From Planctomycetaceae bacterium (GTDB lineage Bacteria > Planctomycetota > Planctomycetia > Planctomycetales > Planctomycetaceae): 64,000 bases of DNA. The position numbers were made by a program, and so were the translations under genes. The stretch spans positions 1-64,000 of the forward strand of contig JACKHO010000002.1 in assembly GCA_020638955.1 (NCBI GenBank), written 5' to 3'. Below the pieces are notes generated by a model. That model was given only the letters and a program-made list of their open reading frames with translations. It was not told where the DNA came from and ran no database searches. Positions 44,712-54,165 of the stretch are shown here, piece after piece. Numbering within the stretch: position 1 is the stretch's first letter; each line of letters opens with the position of its first letter.

Positions 44712-45395
44712 ATGACGAGCCAGCTTCAGGTTAAGGGGATTTGCAAAAACTTCGAAACGCCCGAAGGGCCACTCGAAATTCTGCGCGGCGTCGATTTGCA
44801 AATGTCCTCGGGCGACACGGCCTCCATTGTGGGGCCGTCCGGGTCGGGTAAGAGCACGCTCCTCTATATCCTGGGCCTGCTGGATCCTCCCAGCAGTGGA
44901 GAAATGTTGATTAACGGCGAAGCGCCCTGGGGGCGTTCTCCCTCTCAGCAGGCCGAGTTTCGCAGTCGCCGCATTGGGTTTGTGTTTCAGGATCATCACC
45001 TGCTGCCGCAATGTAATGTGCTGGAAAATGTGCTGGTGCCGACACTTGCCACAGGCGGAGCCAACGCCGCAGCAACTGAGAGAGCCAAATCTTTACTCGA
45101 ACGCGTCGGGCTTTCGGAACGCCTAAACCACCGCCCGGCACAGCTTTCGGGTGGAGAGCGGCAACGCGTGGCTGTCTGTCGCGCTTTGATTAATCAGCCA
45201 GCTCTGGTGTTGGCGGATGAACCAACCGGAAATCTCGACCAGTCAACCGCGCAGACGGTGGGAACACTGTTGCTGGAGCTGGCCCGGGAGTCGGAAGCCA
45301 TTTTGGTGTGCGTCACGCATAGTCAGGAATTGGCTCAACAGTTCTCACGCGTGCTGGAACTACGGAACGGCAAACTCGTGGAGTCAGGGAGCTAG
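44712..45395 (+). CDS. LolD-like ABC transporter ATP-binding protein
   Basis: The 227-residue ATPase has Walker A GPSGSGKST (about residues 41-49), a Q-loop FQDHHLLP, the signature LSGGERQRVAVCRAL, Walker B LVLADEPTGNLD and the switch His (CVTHS). The set closely matches the LolD/MacB subfamily that powers lipoprotein release or peptide export with FtsX-like permeases. No permease gene is next to it, so its partner must be elsewhere. It is followed after 226 bases by bamA. Calling it LolD rather than another MacB-type ATPase is tentative. Confidence 0.88.
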   Translation: MTSQLQVKGICKNFETPEGPLEILRGVDLQMSSGDTASIVGPSGSGKSTLLYILGLLDPPSSGEMLINGEAPWGRSPSQQAEFRSRRIGFVFQDHHLLPQCNVLENVLVPTLATGGANAAATERAKSLLERVGLSERLNHRPAQLSGGERQRVAVCRALINQPALVLADEPTGNLDQSTAQTVGTLLLELARESEAILVCVTHSQELAQQFSRVLELRNGKLVESGS

Positions 45396-45621
45396 CTGGT
45401 CGCCGAATAATCTGTCTCCGGCAGTATTTGGAGAAAAGGGCTTCAAAACCGTGTGAGCAGTGACAATTCGTCTTGCCACGTTTTCGAAAGTCCATTAATT
45501 CTTCCGTCCCTAAGGCGATTTCCGCCATTTCCTATCTCCCTTCCCTCCCGAAATCTTCCTTTCAATCTGAGTTTTTGCGTGAACCACGACGGGTAGTGCA
45601 AGGCTCAGCAGTGAGCATTCG

Positions 45622-48600
45622 ATGGACCGAGTTGCGCCAATTTTGCGTGGACCAAGCACGCTGCTTGTCTGGTGCTGCGTTGTAATTGGTGCGTCGGCCT
45701 GCGCTCAGGAAGGTGCTTCAGGGAACGGATTTGCAGAGTATCTGCGGCAACGTGATCAATCACCGCCGGCGGCCAGACCTCAGCCGACCGCCGCGCCAGC
45801 AGAACGCCAAGTCCAACAAGCATTTACTGCTCAGGTGCCAGGGGCATTTGCGAGTCCCAACGAACGCAACATCCTGCCCGTTGAGTACTCTGCCGATGAG
45901 CTTCTGAACGATCCACTGGCCGACGTCATTGTGGAAGGGAACGACACCATTCTGTCGTCGTCGATCCTCAGTCACATCAAAACCCGCGCGGGTCGTCCAC
46001 CCTCTCCACGTCAAATCCAGGAGGACGTGGCCGAACTCGTCAAACTGCGTTGGTTTTTGAATGTCCGGCCCGTTTACCGCCAGACCGAAGAAGGTCCAGT
46101 CCTTGTCTTCCAGGTGACGGAACGCCCCATTGTGCGGTCGGTCCAGTTCATTGGAAACAAGAAAATCAAGACGGCTGAACTTCAGGCCAATGTTGGCTTG
46201 CGACAGGGAAGCGGATTCGACGTTTCGGCCAACCGTGAGTCGGTGTATCGCATCCAGTCGATGTACCAGGACAAGGGCTATCGGTTCGCCAAGGTCACGC
46301 TTCAAAAAGGTGGTGATCCTCAGGACCGTGATGTCGTCTTCCAAATCGAAGAAGGTCCCAAAGTTCGCGTCGGCAAAATCGTGTTTGAAGGGAACGAGTT
46401 CGTCAGCGGCGCCATCCTCAAGACGAAACTCGCTTCGAAGACGGCCATTTTGAGATTTATTGGTGGCAGCTACGACCCCGAACTCATCCAGAACGACGTC
46501 CTGACACTGCGGCAGTACTACACAAACCTGGGATTTTTTGAAGTTGAAGTCGAAGCCAAGGAGTCTTTCTCCAAGGACAATGGCTACGTCACTGTCACTT
46601 ACCAAGTCAGCGAAGGACCGCGTTACCGGGTCGGCAATATTGAAACGGTGGGAAATGTCGTCATTGGCACTGGCCGGTTGCTGAACGACCCCAAACTCGA
46701 CGAAGGACACTACTTCAACGCCCGCTTCCTGAGGGAAGATGTCAGTTCCATGAAGGAGCAATACGACGAACTCGGTCGTATTTTCGCCAAGGTCGAACCC
46801 GTTCCTCAATTCCGGGCTGATGAGCCCGGCTGGGTGGATTTGACCTATGTGGTCGACGAAGACATCCCACGACTCATTGGTGACATCAACGTCCACATTC
46901 GGGGTGACTATCCTCACACGCAGGAAGAAGTCGTGCTGCAGCAAATGCACCGGTTCATTAAGCCGGGACAGTTGGCCAACGGCACGAACCTTCGCATGGC
47001 CCAGCAGCGAGTTATGGGCAGCCAGCTCTGGGAACGTTCCGATCCACCAACGTTCGACATTCATCCTGTTGACGGTCTCGACTATCTCCCACCGCTCGTG
47101 ACCCGTGGTCAGGATGGACGATTGCAGCTACGTGACAATCTTGTCGAAACGGCCGCTTCAGAAGATTTGCCCATCACGAGTGGATTTGGCCACAGCCTTT
47201 CGCCCGTTGGTCGGTCGGCTCCAGTCTCGACAACTGTTGAGCGACCAATTCCGCGTGCTGAACCAGAGCGTCTTTCGCGTCCGGCACCGCTTGAGTCGGG
47301 TTTCGAGCCCGCTCCTGCCAAATACCCCGTTGGCGAACCGATGACCATGTCATCGCAATACACTATCGATCCTGAAGCCATTATTAACGCTCCTGAAGAG
47401 TCATTCATCGTCCGTTGTCAGTCGCCGGGCGAAATGCCGACTTACCGGGGGCAAAGCGTCGGTCGTAACGGACTGCCTGTACCGCAGGACTATATGCAAA
47501 CCGACTCCCCGCAGGGCGATCCCTTCGGTGATGCCATTCGCAATCCGGCCACGCCGGGTTTTGTTGATGTCAATGTCGACGTCACCGAAGGCCGCACGGG
47601 ACGCTTAATGTTCGGTGTCGGCGTGAACAGTAACGCCGGTGTCGTCGGTTCAATTGTTCTTCAGGAAGACAACTTCAACCTCTTGCGTCCACCCACGAGC
47701 TGGGCAGACATCGTGAATGGCACCGCCTGGCGGGGAGCTGGCCAAAGCTTCCGCCTCGAAGCCGTTCCTGGCTATCAGGTCAGCCGCTACACCGCGAGCT
47801 GGCAAGATCCCTACTTCCTGCGAAGCGATTTCAGTCTCGGCCTGAGTGGATTTTACTACAACCGATTCTTCACCGACTGGACAGAAGATCGACTCGGCGG
47901 ACGCATTAGCGTGGGCCGAATTCTCAATCAGTACTGGTCCGCCGGTCTGGCGCTGCGTTTGGAAGACGTCGATCTCCACGGAATTCGTAACGAAGCATTT
48001 GCCCCAGCCGCACTAGTCGCCGCAAAAGGAAACAGCCTTTTGTCGACCATTTCAGCCACGGCAACATATGACACGCGCGATAGTTCCTTCATGCCGACTC
48101 GCGGTCACTTCATTGAAGGTTCGTTTGAACAGGCGTTTGGCGAATACGACTACTCGCGAGCGGAAGTCACTGCCGGACAGTTCTTCACCCTTTATGAACG
48201 CCCTGACGGTTACGGCAAACACATCCTGCAGTTCCGCGGTCAAATTGGTGGAACCAGCAGCAGCACGCCAATCTTCGAGAAGTTCTACGCTGGTGGTTAC
48301 TCCTCGTTCCGTGGCTTCGCCTATCGTGGCGTCTCTCCCCGACAAATGGACTATGTTCTCGGCGGTAACTGGATGGCTCTTGCGACTGCGGAATACATGG
48401 TACCCATTACCGCCAGCGACAACGTGCGTGCCGTGGTGTTCACCGACATGGGTACCGTCGAAGAAGACTTCGGATTCAATGACTTCCGCATTACCGCCGG
48501 ATTTGGCCTGCGACTCATGATTCCCGCCATGGGACCAGCACCTCTTGCCTTCGACTTTGCCTGGCCAATTATGAGCCAGGACTTCGATACCGAACGCGTC

Positions 48601-48630
48601 TTCAGCTTCTACATTGGATTCACCCGATAG
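45622..48630 (+). CDS. bamA: Outer-membrane protein assembly factor BamA (Omp85)
   Basis: The 1002-residue protein has a signal peptide (TLLVWCCVVIGASACAQ), a roughly 65-residue Pro/Gln-rich spacer, then POTRA domains from about 95 to 480. Examples are VRSVQFIGNKKIKTAELQ, KVRVGKIVFEGNEFVSGAIL and YRVGNIETVGNVVIGTGRLL. The Omp85 barrel runs from about 650 to the end, with FYAGGYSSFRGFAYRGVSP as the VRGF-type motif and a C-terminal FYIGFTR. It inserts beta-barrel proteins into the outer membrane. A Pro/Ser-rich segment of about 165 residues (about 475-640) separates POTRA and barrel; E. coli BamA (about 810 residues) has nothing like it. The ATG at 45622 is the only leader-compatible start. Confidence 0.95.
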   Translation: MDRVAPILRGPSTLLVWCCVVIGASACAQEGASGNGFAEYLRQRDQSPPAARPQPTAAPAERQVQQAFTAQVPGAFASPNERNILPVEYSADELLNDPLADVIVEGNDTILSSSILSHIKTRAGRPPSPRQIQEDVAELVKLRWFLNVRPVYRQTEEGPVLVFQVTERPIVRSVQFIGNKKIKTAELQANVGLRQGSGFDVSANRESVYRIQSMYQDKGYRFAKVTLQKGGDPQDRDVVFQIEEGPKVRVGKIVFEGNEFVSGAILKTKLASKTAILRFIGGSYDPELIQNDVLTLRQYYTNLGFFEVEVEAKESFSKDNGYVTVTYQVSEGPRYRVGNIETVGNVVIGTGRLLNDPKLDEGHYFNARFLREDVSSMKEQYDELGRIFAKVEPVPQFRADEPGWVDLTYVVDEDIPRLIGDINVHIRGDYPHTQEEVVLQQMHRFIKPGQLANGTNLRMAQQRVMGSQLWERSDPPTFDIHPVDGLDYLPPLVTRGQDGRLQLRDNLVETAASEDLPITSGFGHSLSPVGRSAPVSTTVERPIPRAEPERLSRPAPLESGFEPAPAKYPVGEPMTMSSQYTIDPEAIINAPEESFIVRCQSPGEMPTYRGQSVGRNGLPVPQDYMQTDSPQGDPFGDAIRNPATPGFVDVNVDVTEGRTGRLMFGVGVNSNAGVVGSIVLQEDNFNLLRPPTSWADIVNGTAWRGAGQSFRLEAVPGYQVSRYTASWQDPYFLRSDFSLGLSGFYYNRFFTDWTEDRLGGRISVGRILNQYWSAGLALRLEDVDLHGIRNEAFAPAALVAAKGNSLLSTISATATYDTRDSSFMPTRGHFIEGSFEQAFGEYDYSRAEVTAGQFFTLYERPDGYGKHILQFRGQIGGTSSSTPIFEKFYAGGYSSFRGFAYRGVSPRQMDYVLGGNWMALATAEYMVPITASDNVRAVVFTDMGTVEEDFGFNDFRITAGFGLRLMIPAMGPAPLAFDFAWPIMSQDFDTERVFSFYIGFTR

Positions 48631-48647
48631 GCCATGTCGTCTAATTT

Positions 48648-48788
48648 GTAGGGTGTGTGGAGTAGGTCGCCACATGATGGTGGGTTACGTCCGCATGTTA
48701 GAAATTGCAAAAGACACGGCCTGATTCTTGTATTGGACGACCTGCGTAACGCACCAACAACCTTTGAGGCGGACTTCACCCACCCTAC
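48648..48788 (+). repeat. 140-bp dispersed repeat, copy C (full length)
   Basis: It starts GTAGGGTGTGTG and ends CACCCTAC like copy B. The span from GTAGGG to GCACCA is again exactly 109 bases. The middle is more diverged than in A and B. It begins 18 bases past the bamA stop. Confidence 0.82.
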
Positions 48789-48830
48789 GAAATCGTCCGG
48801 GGTAAACAACGACCCTGGTGGAGTATTGTC

Positions 48831-49424
48831 ATGTTGCCCGAATCCACATCTGCCCCACAACGACGTTCAACGCAAATGCCCGTCAATCAACAACCGTCCC
48901 CGCCCGAAGGTGACTGGTGGAATGGCAGCCCAGATCAGCAATTAGCTTATGTCTTCGGCTTGGCCATTGCGGGGCTCATTGTGGTGGCCTTCATTGCGAA
49001 CGGGGCTGGCGCAGGATCGCAACATCATCACGTGGTGCAGTACATCCTGGCTGGCTTGTTCATCACGGGCGCTGGTGTCCTCGGACTCCTCGGGATGAAT
49101 GCCGCCTGCGGATGCTGTGGAATCGACACTGATGCAAATGCCGATGAATCTGCGGCGGAAGAATTGATCAGCACTCGTTCTGAACAATGGTCAGAACCAC
49201 TCCCAATTGGTCCTTCACAAACCGACACCATTCCACTCCCTACACAATCCACGCCGGTCCCTCCAGCGCCTGCAGTCGCCAGTCGTCCCGCTCCGAATTC
49301 TCCACTTGCTACTGAACGAGAGCCGGATACAGACTTTGATGACGACATCGATCAGGAGCAGGACGGATTTCCTCACAGCAGCGACTTCCGTGCTCGCCGC
49401 CGTCGCCGTGCCCGACGGGCATAG
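48831..49424 (+). CDS. Hypothetical membrane protein with basic tail
   Basis: No family is recognised. The 197-residue protein has two helices (LAYVFGLAIAGLIVVAFIAN and VVQYILAGLFITGAGVLGLL), then a Cys cluster (ACGCCGID), an acidic/Pro-rich segment and a strongly basic end (FRARRRRRARRA). The start may be the ATG at 48831 or the one at 48876 (MPVNQQPSPPEGDWW). No functional context. Confidence 0.65.
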   Translation: MLPESTSAPQRRSTQMPVNQQPSPPEGDWWNGSPDQQLAYVFGLAIAGLIVVAFIANGAGAGSQHHHVVQYILAGLFITGAGVLGLLGMNAACGCCGIDTDANADESAAEELISTRSEQWSEPLPIGPSQTDTIPLPTQSTPVPPAPAVASRPAPNSPLATEREPDTDFDDDIDQEQDGFPHSSDFRARRRRRARRA

Positions 49425-49580
49425 TGAAATTCCCGTTCCGAGTGGCCGTTTTTCACTCAAACGGAGACCACTCTCACGATACACTCGACCCTGCCAAGAG
49501 GTGGCCACTGTCATCTCTGACATTGCCAGCGGTTCGTCGAGTGGCTTAGTGACCTCGCCGTGCCTGATTGTGAGGTCCCC

Positions 49581-50129
49581 ATGAAACTCGATGCACTGAC
49601 TGTTTTGGTCGCTCTCCTTTCGACCACTGGCGCCATCGCGGACGACAATTCGCCAATTCACATCAACGAATTGTTTCGCCGCCCTGTCATTGGCAAACTC
49701 GGCGTGCCTCTTGGAAAGCCGGTGGTCATTCAAGCCAAGGTCATTGCCGGACGCGAAACGCGTCAGAAGAGCTACGACGGGATTTACCTGCTCGAGGTTT
49801 CCCACGTCGATGAAAAGCAACTCGACAACCCGGTACTCATGGAATTCTACACTCCTGGCTACGTGCGGGTAAAACTCCCGCATAATGCCTTCGGGCTCTA
49901 CGAGCAGGTATATGGAAAAGCTGCCAGTAAATTGGACTCCGCACAAACTGCGGACCTTGAAAAGGAATATGTCGGCAGAACCGTTCTTGTCGTTGCATAC
50001 GAGACAGGCTCCTTCCACGGACTTCCAAGTGACCTGCCAAATGATGTCCCCATCCCGCAAAGCACAAGCTTTCATTTCTCGACATCGCTCGTTGTCGTCG
50101 CAGATCGTAGTCGGCGAAAGGGACAATGA
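49581..50129 (+). CDS. Hypothetical secreted protein
   Basis: No family is recognised. The ATG at 49581 opens a clean signal peptide (MKLDALTVLVALLSTTGAIA-DD). The mature 160 residues look beta-rich (GKPVVIQAKVIAGRETRQKS, DGIYLLEVSHVDEKQL). Its last four bases overlap the start of the next gene (ATGA), so the two are translationally coupled and probably work together. Confidence 0.72.
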   Translation: MKLDALTVLVALLSTTGAIADDNSPIHINELFRRPVIGKLGVPLGKPVVIQAKVIAGRETRQKSYDGIYLLEVSHVDEKQLDNPVLMEFYTPGYVRVKLPHNAFGLYEQVYGKAASKLDSAQTADLEKEYVGRTVLVVAYETGSFHGLPSDLPNDVPIPQSTSFHFSTSLVVVADRSRRKGQ

Positions 50130-50683
50130 GCCTCATGCGTCGTGGCTGCGTAATCGTTGCTCTAACGTTCGTCCTTCTGATGGGACTTCTCCTCTATTCG
50201 ACGCGCTCCATGTCAATTAATCGAGGTGTGTCACTTCGTGACTTCAGAGGCAATGATTTCACGTTTCATGTCTGGTCCTATGGGCGCTGGGTGGCTTCCG
50301 ACAAGTCCGGCGTGCATGTTTCAACGTTTGCACCGCCATACACCCTCGTGCTCGCGATTGAGCCACACGACGCGACCATTGACGACATCGAAATTCTCTC
50401 TGCTGACGTTGTGGACGGTTCCGGACAACGCGTCTCGATACGCGAATATCTGATGAATTCCTCAGATGCCGTTCAATATCACCCGCATGCGCGAATTCAA
50501 CACCCCTATGCGGCCTTCATGTTCAACAATGCGGTCAAGTCGCACGAGTCTGTGACCGTCGAAATCGAATTTCAGGCAACGTCTGACGAAGGTTCCACAA
50601 CCGTCAAACAGCAACTCAGGCTGGAAAGCTACGAAATCAAATCGCGGAGCTTTACGTTCTGGGATACGATGATGAGTGCCTAA
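50126..50683 (+). CDS. Hypothetical anchored protein coupled to the preceding gene
   Basis: No family is recognised. The 185-residue protein has an N-terminal anchor or leader (GCVIVALTFVLLMGLLLYST) and an extracytoplasmic domain with strands such as YTLVLAIEPHDATIDDIEIL and SVTVEIEFQATSDEG. It overlaps the previous secreted protein by four bases; both may face the periplasm as a pair. Confidence 0.7.
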   Translation: MSLMRRGCVIVALTFVLLMGLLLYSTRSMSINRGVSLRDFRGNDFTFHVWSYGRWVASDKSGVHVSTFAPPYTLVLAIEPHDATIDDIEILSADVVDGSGQRVSIREYLMNSSDAVQYHPHARIQHPYAAFMFNNAVKSHESVTVEIEFQATSDEGSTTVKQQLRLESYEIKSRSFTFWDTMMSA

Positions 50684-50714
50684 CCTGCCGTAAGTCCTTT
50701 GCCGAGAGCCAAAC

Positions 50715-51071
50715 ATGCCCGACAGTTCCTCTGGTGACGAACTTGATCCTGAAGAAACGGACGACTTTGATGGCGACGACGAAACCGTTTCCCCGGCACT
50801 CGCTGCGTACAACACGGTGACCGACACCGTTACCGGCGTCAACGTCCGCATGAGCGACAACGTTTTTCAGGCCATTTTCATTTTCGTCTCGGCCATTCTC
50901 GTGGCCATCATCACCGCTGTCGCCTGCCTTGCATTTCCAGGCTGGCAATTGAAGTGGTACGAAGGAGTGCTCATTGGCGCATTCGGTGGCGTCATTTTCG
51001 GCGTGTTCGCCAGCGGAACAATCCTCATGGTTTACCGCGCTTTTCGGCACCTGCAGGGCAAACACGATTAG
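50715..51071 (+). CDS. Small hypothetical membrane protein
   Basis: The 118-residue protein has an acidic N-terminal half (DELDPEETDDFDGDDETVSP) and two helices (AIFIFVSAILVAIITAVACL and GVLIGAFGGVIFGVFASGTI). No family is recognised. It follows the coupled pair after 31 bases on the same strand and may belong to the same transcript. Confidence 0.68.
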   Translation: MPDSSSGDELDPEETDDFDGDDETVSPALAAYNTVTDTVTGVNVRMSDNVFQAIFIFVSAILVAIITAVACLAFPGWQLKWYEGVLIGAFGGVIFGVFASGTILMVYRAFRHLQGKHD

Positions 51072-51134
51072 CACATGCGTTCCGATGCCCTTCAGTTGTG
51101 AGCAACGTCGAAACGACTGCAGCGAAGTGTCGCC

Positions 51135-52619
51135 TTAATGATTGTGTCCGGCGTGGGGATCAACACCGCCGCCAGAGGCATTTTGAATGGCCATGTAAAG
51201 TTGATGGGCAGAACTCTGGGCCACAATGGAACCGACGGGCAGTTTGTCACTCGACTCAATGACCGCGTACCGCTGGTCGCGATACCGAATGTGCACGGGC
51301 GTCTGCCGGAACGAGTTCCCGTTCTGACGAAAGACATACGCGTTCGCTCCCTCACGGACGACGGCATCAATGGGAACGACGAGTACGTCGGTCCATTCCT
51401 CCACTGGAACCAACAACTGAAACCGCTGACCGGGACGATATTTCCACGTCACGAATCGCTGCCCCTCGTCATTCGTCCGGTCGTTCAGGATTTCGTTCTT
51501 CAAATCGAGGTAGACGTGCAGCGAACGCGACTCGCGGTCGACTTCACTGTCGATATACACAATGGCAAGATCGGACAATGTTTCACCGTCATTGCCGTTC
51601 AATCTCACAGCAGAAATCGGCCACTTCTGTTTTAGCGATTCGAGAATGAGCGGAGCATCCTGCTCAAATGCATCGGCTTCGATGAACAGGCGGCTGTAGT
51701 CGGCCAGCGTGCAGAGGTTTTCTCCCGCAGCGACGGCTTTCCCTTTGGCGACCAGCATTTTCTCAACCGCCAAGAGGGGAGAGGTTTCCTCCGTCGCTTG
51801 CACTCCATTGGGGGCTACAAACGCGACCTGTTCCGGGCTCGATAGCGAATTCGAAAGCCGCAACTCGTCAGATTCGTCATGTTCATCGAGTTGCGGCGCA
51901 ACAAGACGTAAGTCACTGAGCAGACGACGGTTCTCCTGGATTTCCTGCACCTGTCGTTCGGAAAGGCCATGTAGTTTCAAAGCTTCTTCCTGAGCGGCAA
52001 TGAGTGCGTCGAGTTTGTCGCGAGCGTACTCATGCTCGAGCACGGTCCGTTCGGGAACGACAGCACTTTCTGAAAATCGCTTAGTGAGACGTTCCAGTTC
52101 GCGAACCTCTACCTCACGTTCGCCCAGTACCCGGAGATAATCGGTTTGGGCCTGCACCAGGTCTTCGTGTGTGAGGCGAATTTTGAACAACGTCGTGCCC
52201 GGCGAAACAGTTTCGCCTTCGACCGCATGGACGTGCGTGACCAGCCCGGTCAGCGGTGTCGCGACGTGCAGTTCGGTACGCCCTGGGCGGGTTGCTACGA
52301 TGGACGGCAGAACAATCTGGCGGCGAAATGTCTGTGGTTTCAGCGGCAGCAACGTCTCGCTGGTGAGTCCCAGGTTCTTTCGTGCCTCACCGCTCAAATG
52401 AATTGACGGCAATTCCGTCTTCGGCGCGTCGTGGTTGTGCTCGCCTCCATGACTGTGGTCATGCCCGAGCGATCCCGACTGACGGTATTGAGCCAGCGTG
52501 GCTTCGACCCAGCTTGTGAGGGGAGTCCAGAAGAAAAACGAGGCAACCACAACACCAATGAACGCCAGTGGTGTAACGACCGGTCGGACATACTTCCAAA
52601 TGAGGGCAACGTACTTCAT
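51135..52619 (-). CDS. HlyD/CusB-like RND efflux periplasmic adaptor, His-rich
   Basis: The protein (about 494 residues from the ATG at 52619) has an N-terminal membrane helix (PVVTPLAFIGVVVASFFFW) and then a His-rich stretch HDHSHGGEHNHD. The adaptor modules follow: LHVATPLTGLVTHVHAVEGE (lipoyl-like half), a coiled-coil hairpin (QAQTDYLRVLGEREVEVREL), and VEEWTDVLVVPIDAVVREGA (beta-barrel/membrane-proximal part). The end DPHAGHNH is again His-rich. These features point to transition-metal efflux. No RND pump or outer-membrane channel gene is adjacent, so it is an orphan in this window. The upstream in-frame residues (11 codons) are not needed for the anchor. Confidence 0.87.
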   Translation of the reverse strand: MKYVALIWKYVRPVVTPLAFIGVVVASFFFWTPLTSWVEATLAQYRQSGSLGHDHSHGGEHNHDAPKTELPSIHLSGEARKNLGLTSETLLPLKPQTFRRQIVLPSIVATRPGRTELHVATPLTGLVTHVHAVEGETVSPGTTLFKIRLTHEDLVQAQTDYLRVLGEREVEVRELERLTKRFSESAVVPERTVLEHEYARDKLDALIAAQEEALKLHGLSERQVQEIQENRRLLSDLRLVAPQLDEHDESDELRLSNSLSSPEQVAFVAPNGVQATEETSPLLAVEKMLVAKGKAVAAGENLCTLADYSRLFIEADAFEQDAPLILESLKQKWPISAVRLNGNDGETLSDLAIVYIDSEVDRESRSLHVYLDLKNEILNDRTNDEGQRFVTWKYRPGQRFQLLVPVEEWTDVLVVPIDAVVREGANAYVFRQNGNSFRQTPVHIRYRDQRYAVIESSDKLPVGSIVAQSSAHQLYMAIQNASGGGVDPHAGHNH

Positions 52620-52757
52620 AGTGGTGCTTTCGCCTGGAGAATTCGCTTCCACTGCATTTTCGCACGAATGCCTGCGGTGGAGAAGGGGATTTCCTCGGGT
52701 TCTGTACTTCCGGCCACTGAAACCGCAATCCCGCTGCCTAATTCATAGAATCGTTTC

Positions 52758-54149
52758 ATGCACATTGATTTTGACCTCAAACCGCAAGACCTCCTCCCTG
52801 CCATCAACCATATGTGGGAGCGGTCCGCAGAATGTCTCAACCGCCTGGAAAATCGCTGGTCGCCGGACGACGGGTCACCCGTCTTCACGGTTCGCGGCGA
52901 ATACACATCGCAAGGATGGACTGAATGGACGCAGGGCTTTCAGTTCGGATCTCTCCTGCTGCAGTTTGATGCCACGAACGACGCCCATTTTCTGAATTTG
53001 GGCCGTGATCGAACCGTGCAGGCCATGGCTCCGCACGTCAGCCACATCGGCGTGCATGATCATGGCTTTAACAATGTCAGTACGTACGGAACGCTCCGGC
53101 GACTCATGTTGGAGGGACGTATCCCCCAGAACGAATTTGAGTTGCACTTCTATGAACTGGCACTGAAAGTCAGTGGGGCCGTGCAGGCTTCGCGGTGGGC
53201 TACGTCACACAGCGGACTGGGATACATTTATTCCTTCAACGGCCCGCAGTCGCTGTTCTGCGACACGATTCGCTCGCTCCGGTCACTCGCGGTAGCTCAT
53301 CAGTTGGGACACCAGTTGATGGGCGAGAACGACGAGGCTATTTCACTACTCGACCGTCTCATTTCGCACGCCATCGTGACAGCGGAATTCAACGTCTATT
53401 ACGGTGATGGTCGGGACACGTACGACGTGCGTGGTCGAGTCGCCCACGAAAGTCTGTTTAACACGAACGATGGTCGCTATCGCTGCCCCAGCACGCAGCA
53501 GGGATACAGTCCCTTCTCCACCTGGACACGCGGCCTCGCCTGGATCATGTTGGGCTATCCCGAACAAATCGAGTATCTACAAACAAGCGGTCACGAAGTT
53601 GTTGCCCCACCGGGATTAAAAGGCAGCGTCGAAGACGTCTTCCTCGAAGCCGCAAAAGCCTCATGCGATTTCTACATTGAGAACACAGCCGCTGATGGAA
53701 TTCCCTACTGGGATTCGGGTGCCCCAGGATTGACCAACCTGGCAGACTGGCGCGAAAAAACGTCCGATCCTTTCAATGCCTTTGAACCCGTTGACAGTTC
53801 CGCAGCGGCGATTGCAGCACAGGGATTGCTCCGACTTGGGCGAATTCTGCAGCAGAAAGGCGATACCGAAGCTGGATCAAAGTACCTGGCGGCCGGCCTG
53901 ACCACCCTGAAGAGTTTGCTGCAGGATCCTTACCTCAACAATAACGCAGAACACGAAGGCCTGCTGTGGCACTCCGTGTACCATCGCCCACGCGGCTGGG
54001 ATTATATTCCAGAGGGACAATCAGTTCCGTGCGGTGAGTCGTGCCAGTGGGGAGACTACCATCTGCGGGAGTGCGCATTGCTGGTCCAGCGGATGGCGGA
54101 AGACGACTACTTCACATTCTTCGGACCAACTTCAGGCTCCGAAAAATAA
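52758..54149 (+). CDS. Glycoside hydrolase family 88-like unsaturated glucuronyl hydrolase
   Basis: The 463-residue (alpha/alpha)6-barrel protein has GH88 features: a catalytic-type HDHGFNN block (about residue 96), TWTRGLAWIMLGYPE, IPYWDSGAPG, PVDSSAAAIAAQGLLRLG, and the end block LLWHSVYHRPRGWDY ... CGESCQWGDYHLRE. Enzymes of this family remove unsaturated uronic acid from lyase products of pectin or glycosaminoglycans. No signal peptide is seen, so it is cytoplasmic, which fits the family. It is divergent from the efflux adaptor and convergent with the M42 peptidase; a DapA-type aldolase nearby could handle sugar-acid products. Confidence 0.88.
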   Translation: MHIDFDLKPQDLLPAINHMWERSAECLNRLENRWSPDDGSPVFTVRGEYTSQGWTEWTQGFQFGSLLLQFDATNDAHFLNLGRDRTVQAMAPHVSHIGVHDHGFNNVSTYGTLRRLMLEGRIPQNEFELHFYELALKVSGAVQASRWATSHSGLGYIYSFNGPQSLFCDTIRSLRSLAVAHQLGHQLMGENDEAISLLDRLISHAIVTAEFNVYYGDGRDTYDVRGRVAHESLFNTNDGRYRCPSTQQGYSPFSTWTRGLAWIMLGYPEQIEYLQTSGHEVVAPPGLKGSVEDVFLEAAKASCDFYIENTAADGIPYWDSGAPGLTNLADWREKTSDPFNAFEPVDSSAAAIAAQGLLRLGRILQQKGDTEAGSKYLAAGLTTLKSLLQDPYLNNNAEHEGLLWHSVYHRPRGWDYIPEGQSVPCGESCQWGDYHLRECALLVQRMAEDDYFTFFGPTSGSEK

Positions 54150-54165
54150 GTCGGTGATTGCTACC

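Noticed and set aside
45760..47064. 434-codon open frame on the minus strand
   Set aside because: It is antisense to the POTRA part of bamA and arises from that gene's codon pattern; no domain and no ribosome site.
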